This document shows positions 12,101 to 25,129 of a DNA stretch of 64,000 nucleotides, one piece after another. The stretch is from Owenia fusiformis (Eukaryota > Annelida > Polychaeta > Sabellida > Oweniidae). The DNA lies in the NCBI GenBank assembly GCA_903813345.2, contig CAIIXF020000001.1, positions 4,338,001 to 4,402,000 of the forward strand. Reading direction: 5' to 3'. A program made the position numbers and the translations under genes. Each line of letters begins with the position of its first letter. Position 1 is the stretch's first letter. A model generated the notes under the pieces. It saw only the letters and a program-made list of their open reading frames with translations, was not told the origin of the DNA and did not search any database.

Positions 12101-15100
12101 CAATGCATTAACTCCAGGACAAGCAGTCATAGAGTTTATAAAATAATTTGGACTTTAAGACAGGGAAGGTGCAAACACCCCATCAACATGTTTTTTTCTG
12201 TAATGTTGTCCTGATTTCCAGCCCTTTCCACACCTGTTTTTCAATGTTTGTTGCATCGATCACTCTGTTGCGGTTTTTTGGTTAACGTCTTTAAATGAAA
12301 ATATGATTCATGCAGGGTTTTTAAAGATATCAAATTTGGATGACCAAAATTAGGCTGAAAACAATGGATCACATGAGTTTTCCCTATGGGAAAATAACAT
12401 GGGAAATACATGTACTGTTTTCCACTTTATCCCAAATAAATCATATTTTAGAGGTTAACTGTGTCTCAAAGTGCAACATGTTGGTGAACATTGAAAAAAC
12501 ATATGTGGAAAGGGCTGAAAATAAGGACAACATTTCAGAAAAAAACTTCCCTGTCTCAAAGTCCAAATTATTTTATTACCTCTATGAGTGCTTGATCTGG
12601 AGTTAATGCATTGGCCTAACATATGCACCTGTTCGAGTCAAATCCCCAATAAATATCCGAAATCCAACATATGACAGTTTGAAGACCAAATAAACACCTT
12701 TTGCTATATTATGCTATATTAGCATTGTGATGCTTGTATTAAAACATGTGCTGTATGAACACTTTATACTCAAATATTTTAATGATTTATCCCACATACC
12801 CCGAAACACGAGTAGCCATAGTGACCATTTTTGCATCAAAGTTAAGATGAGTCAATGATATTTGGCAGTCTCACGCCCGGTGATCTGATGAAATGAACGG
12901 AGGGGGAGTAGCTGATTTTCGGTAAATTAAACAAACGTTTATTAAAAAGGCGCAGCGTCGCCAATGTGCAAATGCCAATGATTTTGCTATAAATCAAGCA
13001 ACAATGGTCTGCACAACATGTAATAAATATATAAGTGACATTTTTATCACAAAATTCATTGCCCGTTTTTAAAATAATTTTCCAAATGATTCATAAAAAA
13101 TAATCGAAAATAATTAAAATTGAACGGAGGGGGAGTGAACAGAGGGGGGGGAGTAATATGAAAAAATTTCCACAAATTCGTGTACTTCAAAAATGAACTC
13201 ACTTACTCAGTAACTTGATGTTACAACTCTGAAAAGTGAAAAATGGGGACATATGGAGTTATTGGAAGTTTTCATATGTCTTATAGACACAATACCCCAC
13301 CCCCCTCCGTTCAATTTTAATAATTTTCGATAACTTTTTATATAACGTATGGTAACATGTTCTACAAAACCAATGAGGATAATAGTTTTGTGATAATTAC
13401 TTCACTTACAAGTATTTATTACAGGTCGTGTAGACCCCTGTTGGTTGATTTGTAGCAAAAACATTGGCATTTGCACGTTGGCGACGTTGCACTTTTTTAA
13501 TAGATCTTTTATTTTAGAACTCCACAGTTAAAAAAATCCAAGAAGACCTAACATATTCCCCCGTCCACTGCGTCTATTCATTTAGCCATTCAATTGTTAA
13601 CTTTCTCTTGAAAAAATAAATCTTCAAGATTTGTTGAATTTTCAACCGAAAATCAGCTAGATCTACCCCCCCCTCCGATCATTTCTTCTGATCACCGGGT
13701 GTGATTCTTATTTGAGACTATATTTAACACCTCCTGTGAAAATTTGAATGAAAAGGGCACAAAACTCTTAGTATTGATTGACCTGGAATGTGGAACCAAT
13801 TATAGAGACTACTTTTCCATGTTTTTCCAACACGGTTTCAGTAAGAGAGTTGGCACAATGGGGGAACTTTAGGGTACAATTTCTTCATAATTAGCCTTCT
13901 TTAATTCTAGATACCATATACCATAAATTTTCTATTTTACCATATACCATATTTTTTACACCTCTTATACCATATACGATAAATTTTGCCCCCTCTTATA
14001 CAATATACAATAAATTTTCAGCCTCTTATACGATATACAATATCTCTATACACCCCCCCCTATGAACAAATGACGTATCATTTGAAAGATCTTTCTTTTC
14101 CTCTTAAGAGGAGACATGGCTTCATTGTAAATTAAATGGAATTGATGCAGTGTAGGTCTTAAGGGCTGGTCCGCTGGTCATTATCAGGTTACTTTTGATA
14201 CAGACCAGTTGATTTTTTCACTAGGTATAGGAAAATAACATTGCAACTGGTCCGTAATGCCATTTTGACCAGCAGGTTTCAGATCCTTAGGGCCTAAACT
14301 GAATTGATGTAATTATCACTGGATTTGTGGTATTACAATGTTTTTGTTTGTTGCGTTTTTTTGAGATGCACTGTATAAGTTGTTTCAATATAAAACAAAT
14401 TTTCATGATTGTAATAAATAGACTTGTTTTCTATCAAAAACATGTTTTCTCAAATATCCATATTGTGTTAATCAAGGCTGTATCACAAAAAAATATTTGC
14501 AGTACCTAACTATTTTTTATACCATATATAAAGAATTAATAGCCACATTGAATCCAATGAGTAAAAAACATTGGATTAACTAAAGGTTCCATGCGTAAGT
14601 ACTATTACTCACAGGTTCTGACCAGGTTCTTACCTTTCTGATTTCATAGTTTAAATTCATTGTTATAAGACAGGTGTGGGGTGTCTCAAAAGTATATCAA
14701 CTTATTCTGCCATTTTTAGGTCACTTGTAAAGCCTAAGAATTGCAAACTCTAATTTATTATTTGACTACATATTAAATTTTGCTGAGATAACATGACATT
14801 ATTTTATCTGAAAAATGGCTACAATAGTATTAACAAAATCTCAACATTAGTCTTGATACTTTTGGAACACCCTGAATAATACTATTTATTTTCCACCAAA
14901 GATGGATTTTACAGATCAGTGATATCACAGATAAGGTAAGTTGATCATGTAGTTGAAGTACATGTAGTCAAACTTATAGGTCATTTTAAATGTCTTTTGG
15001 ACCTTAAGCCAACATCTGCTGGCAATTTGAACATTGGGTTGGTCATTAAGTTTCATGTATTAACCCTTTCACTACGATAGGCTCAATATGGAGCCCTATT

Positions 15101-18100
15101 ATGTAATAACTTTCAGGACGATAGGCTCCATATGGAGCCCTATTATGTAATACCTTTCAGGACGATAGGCTCCTTTTGACACCATTATTTTTATTTATAT
15201 ACATCAATGAAATGACGATATCTCCAGTTCTATTCAATATTTTTACACCATATTTTGAAGAGTTGTTCTAATGTGGCAATCCTTACTAGAAATTGTATTT
15301 CAGTGATAAAATTCAAGGTATATGTCTCCGGGCGGAGGTACTTTGCAGTTTTCCCTTCAAAACTGCTCTTACTTATCCACACAAGGGCCAACTTTTTCCT
15401 CATATATTCACGCCAGGAAAGGGTTAAGTGAAGATTAATAAGTCATTAAATAATAACAAAATGATTCATTATATTATAGTAATATGTTTCAAACTTGCTG
15501 GCATGTGGGAAATGTTATATTAATTACCCTTATCTTTCTTTTCCTTTATCAGGAGCACTACAAGGCATTCACATTGCAGAGATCTTTTACATTGGTGTTC
15601 AATGTTTTGCAATGATCAAGATGAATACCACAGACATTTGCCATCTGTATCTCTCTAGAGTTGCTTTAATAATATTTGTAATGTTTCATTAATTCATTAT
15701 ATGAATGATTTGTCACTAGAGATTTTTTCTTTATTTGCATCTTTCTTAAAAGAAAATTTGAAATTAAATCAAAAATGTATGGATGAAACACTAGAAATTA
15801 TTTAACAAAATTCTATCGAGATATACATGGTGTGATGTCAATGGTTCTTGAATACATTGAACTGCAGTGAATTTTGTGATAGAATTTTCAACTTTTTATC
15901 AAGTATGCAAAGTTTATAGATTATAATAATCCAGTTTCAAAGTGCAGTACATGTTATAATATATAACAAGTACACATGTATTAAAACCTATGCTATTCGT
16001 GTATAGGATTCTCATTTATGGAAATAAGCTCACAAATGAAGTACATTTGATAAAAAATAATGTAATTTGAAGGCAATCACCATACAAGCAGCTTATGGCA
16101 AAACAGTAGCAGCATTTTATTATAATCACCTTAATGCATGTGATTGGTTTAATAGAATACAGAAGTATATCGTGATGTATATTTGATGCAATAATCTTAT
16201 TGTGAATTTTGAATTCTGTCTATCACGCAGCATCAGCAATGAGGAGCGGTATATGCATAATCAAGGGTAAGAAAACTGAATAACGTTGAAGGGACATTGA
16301 TGACGTTTTTTTCTTTAAATTAGTTTTTTTTTTTATTAAAATATTTATTTATCTTTAAATTAGTTTGACAAATTTATGTTTGTTTTGATTTCACAATTTT
16401 ATTTTGCACCTGATGAAACCTTTTCAGCAACAGTCTTTGGCTCTTTAAACTGATGACTTGATTGATTTTCAAAATCAAAAATTAATTTACTCCTTTTTTA
16501 TAGAAGTTTTAGCATATCGTTAGTACAGTATTTGTTATGACCAATCAATAAAAATTCACTTTTTTCAAAAGTAAGATAAAAAAGATTCAATAAACGTCAT
16601 TTATAGTTTGGTGCAAATCAGGTCACCATTTTAAGATCTCTATTGTATTAGACTGAAGCTTTTCAAGTTTAGATTTGTTTATTTCGTTTTGTGTACATTA
16701 TTTAGTTACAGTGCTTTGCATGTTTTTTTGTGCACGGTATTCATATGTTATTTTGGGTGTTTGAGCATGAGCATGAGCATGTCCTTGGCCTGGAATGTAT
16801 TTTATTTGACTCAGTGTTTTACACTGTTTGACACAGTGTTTTACACTGTTTGCCACAGTGTTTTGCTATTCCAAAGTTTCTGTAGACTCCACATTTAAAC
16901 TTAAAAGTGCAATAAACCTCAAGTTTGGCAACTTTGGTGTCAGTTTTGTTTTGATTTATATTTTTCCACTGATTTGATTCTTAATGCATGTGTAACTGTA
17001 AAGGCACATTCTAGACATAGAAGTGATCCACATCCCTAATTATTTGAATTCTAGAATTTAGAAGCTAATTAATGACAAGCTAATGCAGTTGAAGCTCTCT
17101 TTTAAGAAGTGAATTGAATGGGGTTAAAGCCTTGCTATTCCATTGGACAACATTGGGGTGGTATAGAGAATGTTCAGTGATGATACAGATCACTTGTATT
17201 TATCACAATTTTGGGAATAGAGAATGATGTTTAAAAATGCTTCATTGTTATTTTCCTTGTTATTGCTAATATAAGGATATGTTACATGTTATTTTCACCT
17301 TTATATGGGACAATTGCATGACTATGGGCAGCATGCCATAGTTAGTTGGCCAAGATACAAAACACTTGACTTTGAGACGTATAAACTTTGCAATAATTGT
17401 ATTATCTTACTGAGCCTTACCTTTCCTTTATCACTAAGGACTTGTATTATAGACAGCAAATGATCCCAAAATAGTCATCTTCGTTCACTCGGCTCCTGTC
17501 GATGAACGTAGTGAAGACCGGAGCGTGCGAAGATGCAAAATAGTAGGAATTTGATATAATTCTCTTCTGCAAACATAGGTAAAAAAATGATGTCAATTTC
17601 AGTGATGGTTTAAACACATCATTTATCAATTCTCATAACTTTTATATTGCATCAGTATTATTTTTTTATAGATCATATTAAGGTTGAGAGTGTCTTTTTG
17701 CATGTTTTATGGATTATTGGCAAATCTCACCTTATGAACTGCATAAATACATGTGATTGAATTAAAACAATCCTTAAGTAAATCCCTTAAGAAGATTAGA
17801 GGTTAATTTTTAGCAAGTGAATATCATGTTTTCATAATCTTTTTATTTTGCTATGGATGTTTTAGTTTCAGCTTCCCTAGTTTTGTGTTTTTCTCTGGAC
17901 ATAATTTTGCAAAATGTTAATTTAGCCCAAATTTTATTCACACAATGATTTCATGATGACCTAATTGTTTTGATCCTATTCAATTATCAGATTGTATTAA
18001 GTAGGTCATATTCCCATGATATATTTGCAATTTGAAATACTTTGACCTTCTGTAATCTCATGCATGCATCACATGTTTTAAAAAAAATCTAAAAAATGTT

Positions 18101-21100
18101 CTTATGATGATATTTTCAAATTTTCAAATGGTTTGAAATATAACAATATCATTTGCCTATCTTTGTTGAAGCAATGTTTAGATTCACAAAGGGTGTTCTA
18201 TTGCATAGCCGTAGGGACCGGGTGTTCGATAGGTTCGGACGAACCCCCGGTCAGGGTTCCCCAAAATAATATTTGTAGAAAAATTCATTGCAATAACCAG
18301 GAACATTAATTCAATTCATGTGACCAGTAAATAAAAACATAATAAAGTTACACTTCTCTCAAAAGGTTTGGCAACCTTAGGCACGGGATGGGATTGTTTA
18401 ATCTTGGGAAGACACCCGGAGCATCATGACATTATGCAAAGAAATATCAATAATTTTTTAGGGTAATTTGAAGCCCCCTCCCCACATAGAAATGAATGAA
18501 TATGAATCGCTCAACATTGTGATTTACACATTTCTGATACTTTCAGGAGTATCATTCAGCAATTACACGTAATAAACGTACTTAATCAATCCAGGATTCA
18601 TTCATATTAGTACTCGAAGCGCTAACTATATTAGTAATCTATTTAGAATCGATTATTTCGACCAATCAAATCAAGGCTTTCTGTATCGCGTTTTCATCTG
18701 TGGTATATGGCATATTCCGCAGTTGAGTTTGCCATATTCCACAGGAGAGTATGACATATTCTGCAGTGAGTATGTAGTATTCACTGAAATCAATATATCG
18801 CATATTCACTGCAGAATATGCCATACTCACCTGCGGAATATGCAATAAAAGAACTTTTGGAGATTAATAAAGCCCTGATATTTAAAGAATTATATACAAA
18901 ATGTGTATATTCACCAGAAAGACGAGAGGATTACCCTTGCACAAGTTTCAAATTGTGTGTCCAAAAAAAGATTTGACAGCATTCTTTAATAAAATAATAT
19001 AATATTTCTCAAAAGCAAAGTCTATAATAATTCACAAATTCTTCTAAAATGATTTCAGTTCTCAAAACTTTCATGATTCTCATCATTAATAATAAAAGAA
19101 AACAGCGAACGTTGATAGGGGATGCAATGTTTTCAAAGTTATTAAGTTCAGATTATTTTTATTTTCAATTTAAAGAACAAATTGGTATTTTCAGCACTAG
19201 GTGTTCTTTGTTGCAAGGCATTGCAATTTAAAAGAAAGCTTTAATTTTAGAGCCTACGGAGCATAATGGATATCTTGTTACTTCAATTTGGTCTTTTTGT
19301 AATTTCAGTCGATATTCCGTTTTATTGCAATACTAATTATCATCTGTCACTTCTATCGTCAGTACCAATTTAGAGTATTTTTGTAGCCATAAAGACTTTT
19401 ATTGTGCCCCATGATTAACATTCTTCAAAAATATTTGCTATTGAATATATTCTACTATTCGGTAACTAAGTGTAAGTTCATAAGATTATTATGAACACTC
19501 CTCTATAATAAAATGAAATACCTCAAAACAATCTTTTGATTTGGAATCTTTTCAAAAAATCATCTTATCTCAGTATCAAAATGTGGGAATCACATGTTTC
19601 AGAATTTGACATATCTTTGAATGAAAATTTGACATATCTTTGAACGAACTCTTAAAGTCTCAATGAATTAAGGATGAGGATTTTTCCCTAAAATAGCTCG
19701 TTATAAAAAAAAATACATGTATGTTCCTTAAATATGTGTTAGGAATTGCTTAAAGTTAGCCCAAGCTATGACTCTTGATTTGCATTTCATTAAGCAAATG
19801 TTATATTAAAATGTATGATTTTTTCTTCAGATTTCAGGAAATCTATATATTCAGTAAAAGATTCACCAAAAACTGTTTAAATATAGAAAATCAAATTGCT
19901 TAACTTTTTCAAATTCAATTGTATTTTGCGAAACAAAATGGAGGTATCGGAAATGATGTCGATTTATTTTTTCCAGCCCTAAAACAGTTATTCTTTACAC
20001 TGTGTATATTATGCAAATAAGAATTCAAACATAAGGAGGCTTAAACACTCCAATGGGGGAGTTACGGTTGCCAAACTTTTGGAGGCGGTGTAAATAAAAT
20101 TTTATGTATGAAAAATACAAAAATGGTTTTATGCTATGGCATTGTGTTGTCTTATTTCTCCCTAGCAACTGAGCACTTATTATCTCACATATTCTTTGGG
20201 GTTTTAATAAAGATATACAGAAACTTATTGGTTATTTAAGGTGAAATACTGAGCTATTTAACATTCCTATTCCTATTATAATGATTCAAATTACTTGAGG
20301 GTAGTATTATCCCAGCATTAAATAAAATGATAGGTCTGTGTTATGTTGTTGTAGAAGGAGCAGATCCCTCTATGGTGCAAGCCCCAACTGCTACTTTGGA
20401 CCAAAAGGTCGCATTATGAAGAACTCTGCAAATACACTGTAAGTATGCAAACTGTTACTTTATTTTACTTTATGCAATTTACAAGGTGGAACTTAATATT
20501 TGATACAATTTATAAACACAAAATGAACTATTATACAAAGAAAATAAATTATAGATCATAATGTCTGACAGTTTGAGATATAAAAAAAGGAATTTAGGTC
20601 ACTGTGACAACTTTTGATGAATGAAGTTTAATAAAGACTTCAAGTTTACTGAATCTTTCATTTGACACTAAAGAAAGTTCAAATGAACCAAATGGGAGCT
20701 TACAATAAATGATCAAAAATATTTTTGATATCTTAATTTTATACCACTATTAGCTGATTGGAATATTGTATTAAATGTATGTAATATTACTGCTGAATAA
20801 AAATATATATATAAAGTTTTACATGTCAAACACCATGTTACAAATATATGTAAAAATATGAAAAGCTGAAAAAAATATGAAAAGTGAAAAGCTTGCAAGT
20901 GATTATTTTCTCGCTTCAATATTTACAAAAGAAGCTTTGTAAAGTATTCAGTCAATTTTGCAAGTAACACTTCAACTTTTCATACTTTTTATTCTTAAAT
21001 ATGCATAGTGCCAGTTTAATACAGGAGTACAAATTGTGCAAACAACATTCCATAAGAAAACATACAGTGAAATGGAAGGTTCCTTAATTCCCATTGTTCT

Positions 21101-24100
21101 AATTATGGAATTAAATGCCAGAAATTTTTATTAAGATGCTATATTTATCATGAATTCTGAGATCATTACATGGCACTTTATGAATATAAAATTAATATTG
21201 AGAACAAAGTGCAGTTTTAATTGTAAATTTTCTAATCTCAATGTATTTGCACATATAACCCAATATTCTTATCATTGTGAAAGTGGAATCAACTCTCAAG
21301 TAAAGAGTGAGATGATAATTATAGATGTATGCTATACATTATTACATTGGAATGATATATAAGAAGTAAATGCTGTATATTGAGATCACATGCGGATCCA
21401 GGATTTTGCTTTAGAAGGGGTGCCAATATATCCAAAAAATTAGATTTTATTGGATTTTTGAAAAAAAATTTTTTTGAAAAATGTTAAGCCTAGATCCGCT
21501 AGTGGAGATGATTTGTGAGAAGTAAAGTGCATTGAAATGATATATAAGAAGTATTTGAGATGATATATGAGAAGTAAAATGCTGTGCAGACGCAGATGCA
21601 GACCTATGAGATGCTATGCAAAAAGTAGGATGTTGTTATGAAACATTTGTGAAGCTTCACTTTTGCAATTAAGATATATTATATACCTAAAGTATGTTAT
21701 CCATGAATCTATCATAATACTGTACAATCACAAATTATACATATCATTCTTCTGGACATGTCATAATTTTGGAACAAGTATAAAATATTTTGGTGACCTT
21801 AAAATGCTAGTACATGTTCTTCTATTATTCAGTGAAGACTTTTTCTGACTGAATGCCCAAAACAGTAATGTTTTTGCCTATTCCTTGTTTATTTTAAGGT
21901 TCAGTTTTTATGTTAAATTAGAACAACTCACAATTTATCAGTAATGGACCAAGCAATAGGGGTATTTATTTTCTTTGCAGCGTTTTGTTATTCTGTAATG
22001 AATACAAGGAATGCAATAAAAATAAATAGTTAGTACATGTTCTCAAAACATAGTCAAATAACTCCTACACAAATTCAGGACAGTTCCAAGGTTGACAGGA
22101 CTTAATAACTCGGCAGATCAGTCTGTGCCAAGAAATGCTTGAACTTGTAGACAAGCCTTCTGTTTATTGTCAGAACATAATTGACGCTGTATGCTAGACT
22201 GAAATTAGGCAATTATTTAATTTACATGCTTTGTGAGAATCAATTCATTTCAACAAAATGCTAGGATCAAATTTGTGAGTATTTTCTGTTTGTTATTTCA
22301 TTACTGTGTGTTATGTAGTGTTTAAATTACTTAAGCTTGAGTATGCATATTATATTTGGCACTATGTTTTATGACATATCATGCATAAATGCTTGGAATT
22401 GGAGCTGAATATTTTATCTGACTTTAATGTAAAAAATTGGGAACTTAGACATTCTTGACATTCACAAATTCCAAATTTATCACAAATTTTCATGTCAGTG
22501 AGATGTATTTTTTAAGGTGAGTCAAGCAGAAGGTATAATATGGCCCGGCTGTAACATTCAGACCTTCACACGTTGTTTTCCCATACCCACCTTAAGCTAT
22601 TAAATTATTTATTTCCAGCACTATTCAGGACCCAGGGAGTCAGAGACTTACCTGGTATAATGTACCCAAGACGACCCTCATCATTAAGAAGATATTTGAC
22701 GACACAGTATGGCAACCATTTAAGGATATTGCCACATGGCTTGTTAAGGTATCTGCTTATATATAAGTTTTTCTGATTGCTACATGAGTTGGTTAAGGTG
22801 CCTGTATGTTTATAAAATTTCCTTACAATAGTGTAAAAACTAAACTAAGCCATCTGTCTCCTATTTGCTTGTTTATTTATTACATGTATTTATATTCACA
22901 ACAGAATAAAAAGAAAACAGGTCGATGTGGTCCATTTGTTTTATGAAAGAGTTGAGTTAAGAGTAAACATTCACAAGTTTGAAATTGATTAGATGGATTT
23001 TAAGAAAAAGGTGAAAGGCTGCAAAATGATGACTTATTGCATGTCCATGTGTTTACAGGAGAAGAATATGACTGTCTATGTCGAGGAGAAAGTGATGGAA
23101 GAACCCAATGTTATTAATGACAATGAATTCAGAGCTCTGGCTAACCAACTCAGCACCTTCCAAGAAGGTTGGTGGAGTTTCACTTGTGGAGTGTTTTAGA
23201 AATGTTGTACTCATGTCACATATCATGAACCCATGTAAAATGTTGTACTCATGTCAAATGCCATGAACTCATGGAAATGTTGTACTCATGTCACATCATG
23301 TACTCATGTAAAATTTTGTACTCATATCACATCATGTACTCATATAAAATTTTGTACTCATGTCACATCATGTACTCATGTAAAATTTTGTACTCATGTA
23401 AATTTTCACTTTTGGAGTTTTGAATCCTTTACAATAGCCACATATTAATCATAATTTATCATTCCTTTTGGCTTGATATGCATTCCTAGCATTTATTCAT
23501 TATTTTCTCATGTAGGCAAAGAAGATCTGACGGACAAAATAGATTTCATCATCTGTCTTGGAGGAGATGGTACCTTACTCTACGCATCTTCATTATTCCA
23601 GGTAAGTGGTCATTTACTCTGAATTATGTTGATCAAGTAAAAATCATAATCTACCTTTTAATTTGGAACTATATGTTCATGTATCATGGGCACATTGTGT
23701 GATGTTAATTAATGAGTCACTTCATAATTTCAATAATGAATGTGATTAATTAATTAATAGTTTTATTTGATGTTAATAGTTCATAAAATGATACTTCTTC
23801 AACTGTGCGGTCTTAATCTGTATTTTAAATTGATTGACATGAACATCAGTTTTGTCCTGAAAATTGAATATTTATCTTCAGTAAAGCCTGTCTAATTAGA
23901 ATGCAACTGGAACTGTTTATCTGTTCAACTTACTGGTTAGGTTTGGACATGCAGGATATACTGGTAATACTGATATTCGTCACATTGTGTCTTGATTAAT
24001 GTTTGAGTCGATTCAATGGGAGTTTACAAAATTGGAAGAAAACGTGTTCACATTGAGAGGTGTTCAGATTACAGAGATGTTTGATAGATGCAGTTTCACT

Positions 24101-25089
24101 TTAATAAATGAAATATTTAAGTGACTCATTAGACATGTTTACTATAGCAACACATTTTGTCTTCTCAATTATGGATTACATTATCAGTTGTTGACTCTCA
24201 GAGACATGATAAACAGTACCGTGAGACCTGTGTAAGTGGAATACATTTGTGGAAGTGGAACACATTTGTGGAAGTGGAACACACTGAATAGTGTTCCACT
24301 TGGGAAGTAATATCAGTAAGCCTAAGATATATTTTTCTGATTTTATTGACCACTGTACTTGTATGTTTTGTAGCAAAGTGTTCCTCCAGTGATGGCATTC
24401 CACCTTGGTTCTCTGGGGTTCCTCACCCCCCACCAGTTCACAATGTTCAGGGAACAAATCACTCAGGTTCTTGAAGGTACACTATGTCAAATATACTTAC
24501 ATTTGTGTAAATATCAATGTGAAACTCATTCCCAGGTTTACTATTAATTTTGTAAAAAGTTGGACCGTCATTTTGGTCAGAATTTTACAACCTATAAAAT
24601 GATTCCATGCTGACGTCATTGTACTAATCATATTTAGCTTTCCTATTGTATGATATTGGTCATACATCCATGATATATTTTTTAACTTGCTTTGCAATCT
24701 GACCAACTTATGCAACTTGGCCAATTTTTCTTGAATGATATGTCGAAAAACTAATGAAACTTAAAGCAATCCTCCAAAAAATCCTTCGTGCATATCAAAT
24801 ATTTGGTAACTTGTGAATAAAAGAATCATCATAAATTTTCACCAAATGAGCCCACCAAAACATTTTTTCAGTTTATGATTTTGTTAATTCAGGCAATGCA
24901 GCCCTGACCTTAAGGAGCCGTCTGAAGTGTGTAGTACATAAACTAGCCATTGATGGACCAGATATGTTTGAGCGAGAGAAATCACCTGAGACTCATCACC
25001 ACCATCATACAAGCAAGAAACACATTATGGTGAGAAGACAACATGATCTCCATCTTGATTATTATTATTTTCCTGTCTGATGTTCGATA

Positions 25090-25129
<40 letters not shown>

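Larger units (their letters stand above)
10663..14375. mobile_element. 3.7-kb composite palindrome
   Basis: Three blocks on the left recur inverted and in mirror order on the right. A is 10663-10701 against 14336-14375 (ctcaaaaaaacgcaacaa). B is 10720-10800 against 14090-14155. C is 11188-11345 against 13912-14070, a G-run plus repeats of cataccatatacaatattt type. The central 2.5 kb holds two further fold-back elements, and about 145 bp is inserted between B' and A' (14158-14303). I infer a large fold-back transposon colonised by smaller ones. Confidence 0.6.
9158..20354 (+). other. NADK: NADK intron 2 (about 11 kb)
   Basis: It holds the second 360-bp repeat, the 3.7-kb composite palindrome, several MITEs and a possible 36-nt cassette exon at 16231-16266, all listed separately. 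19000-20350 is unique AT-rich sequence in which I recognise nothing. Confidence 0.7.

Noticed and set aside
16240-16266. Alternative NADK first exon starting at ATG 16240
   Set aside because: That ATG frame does not match the phase needed by the next exon; the cassette reading fits instead.
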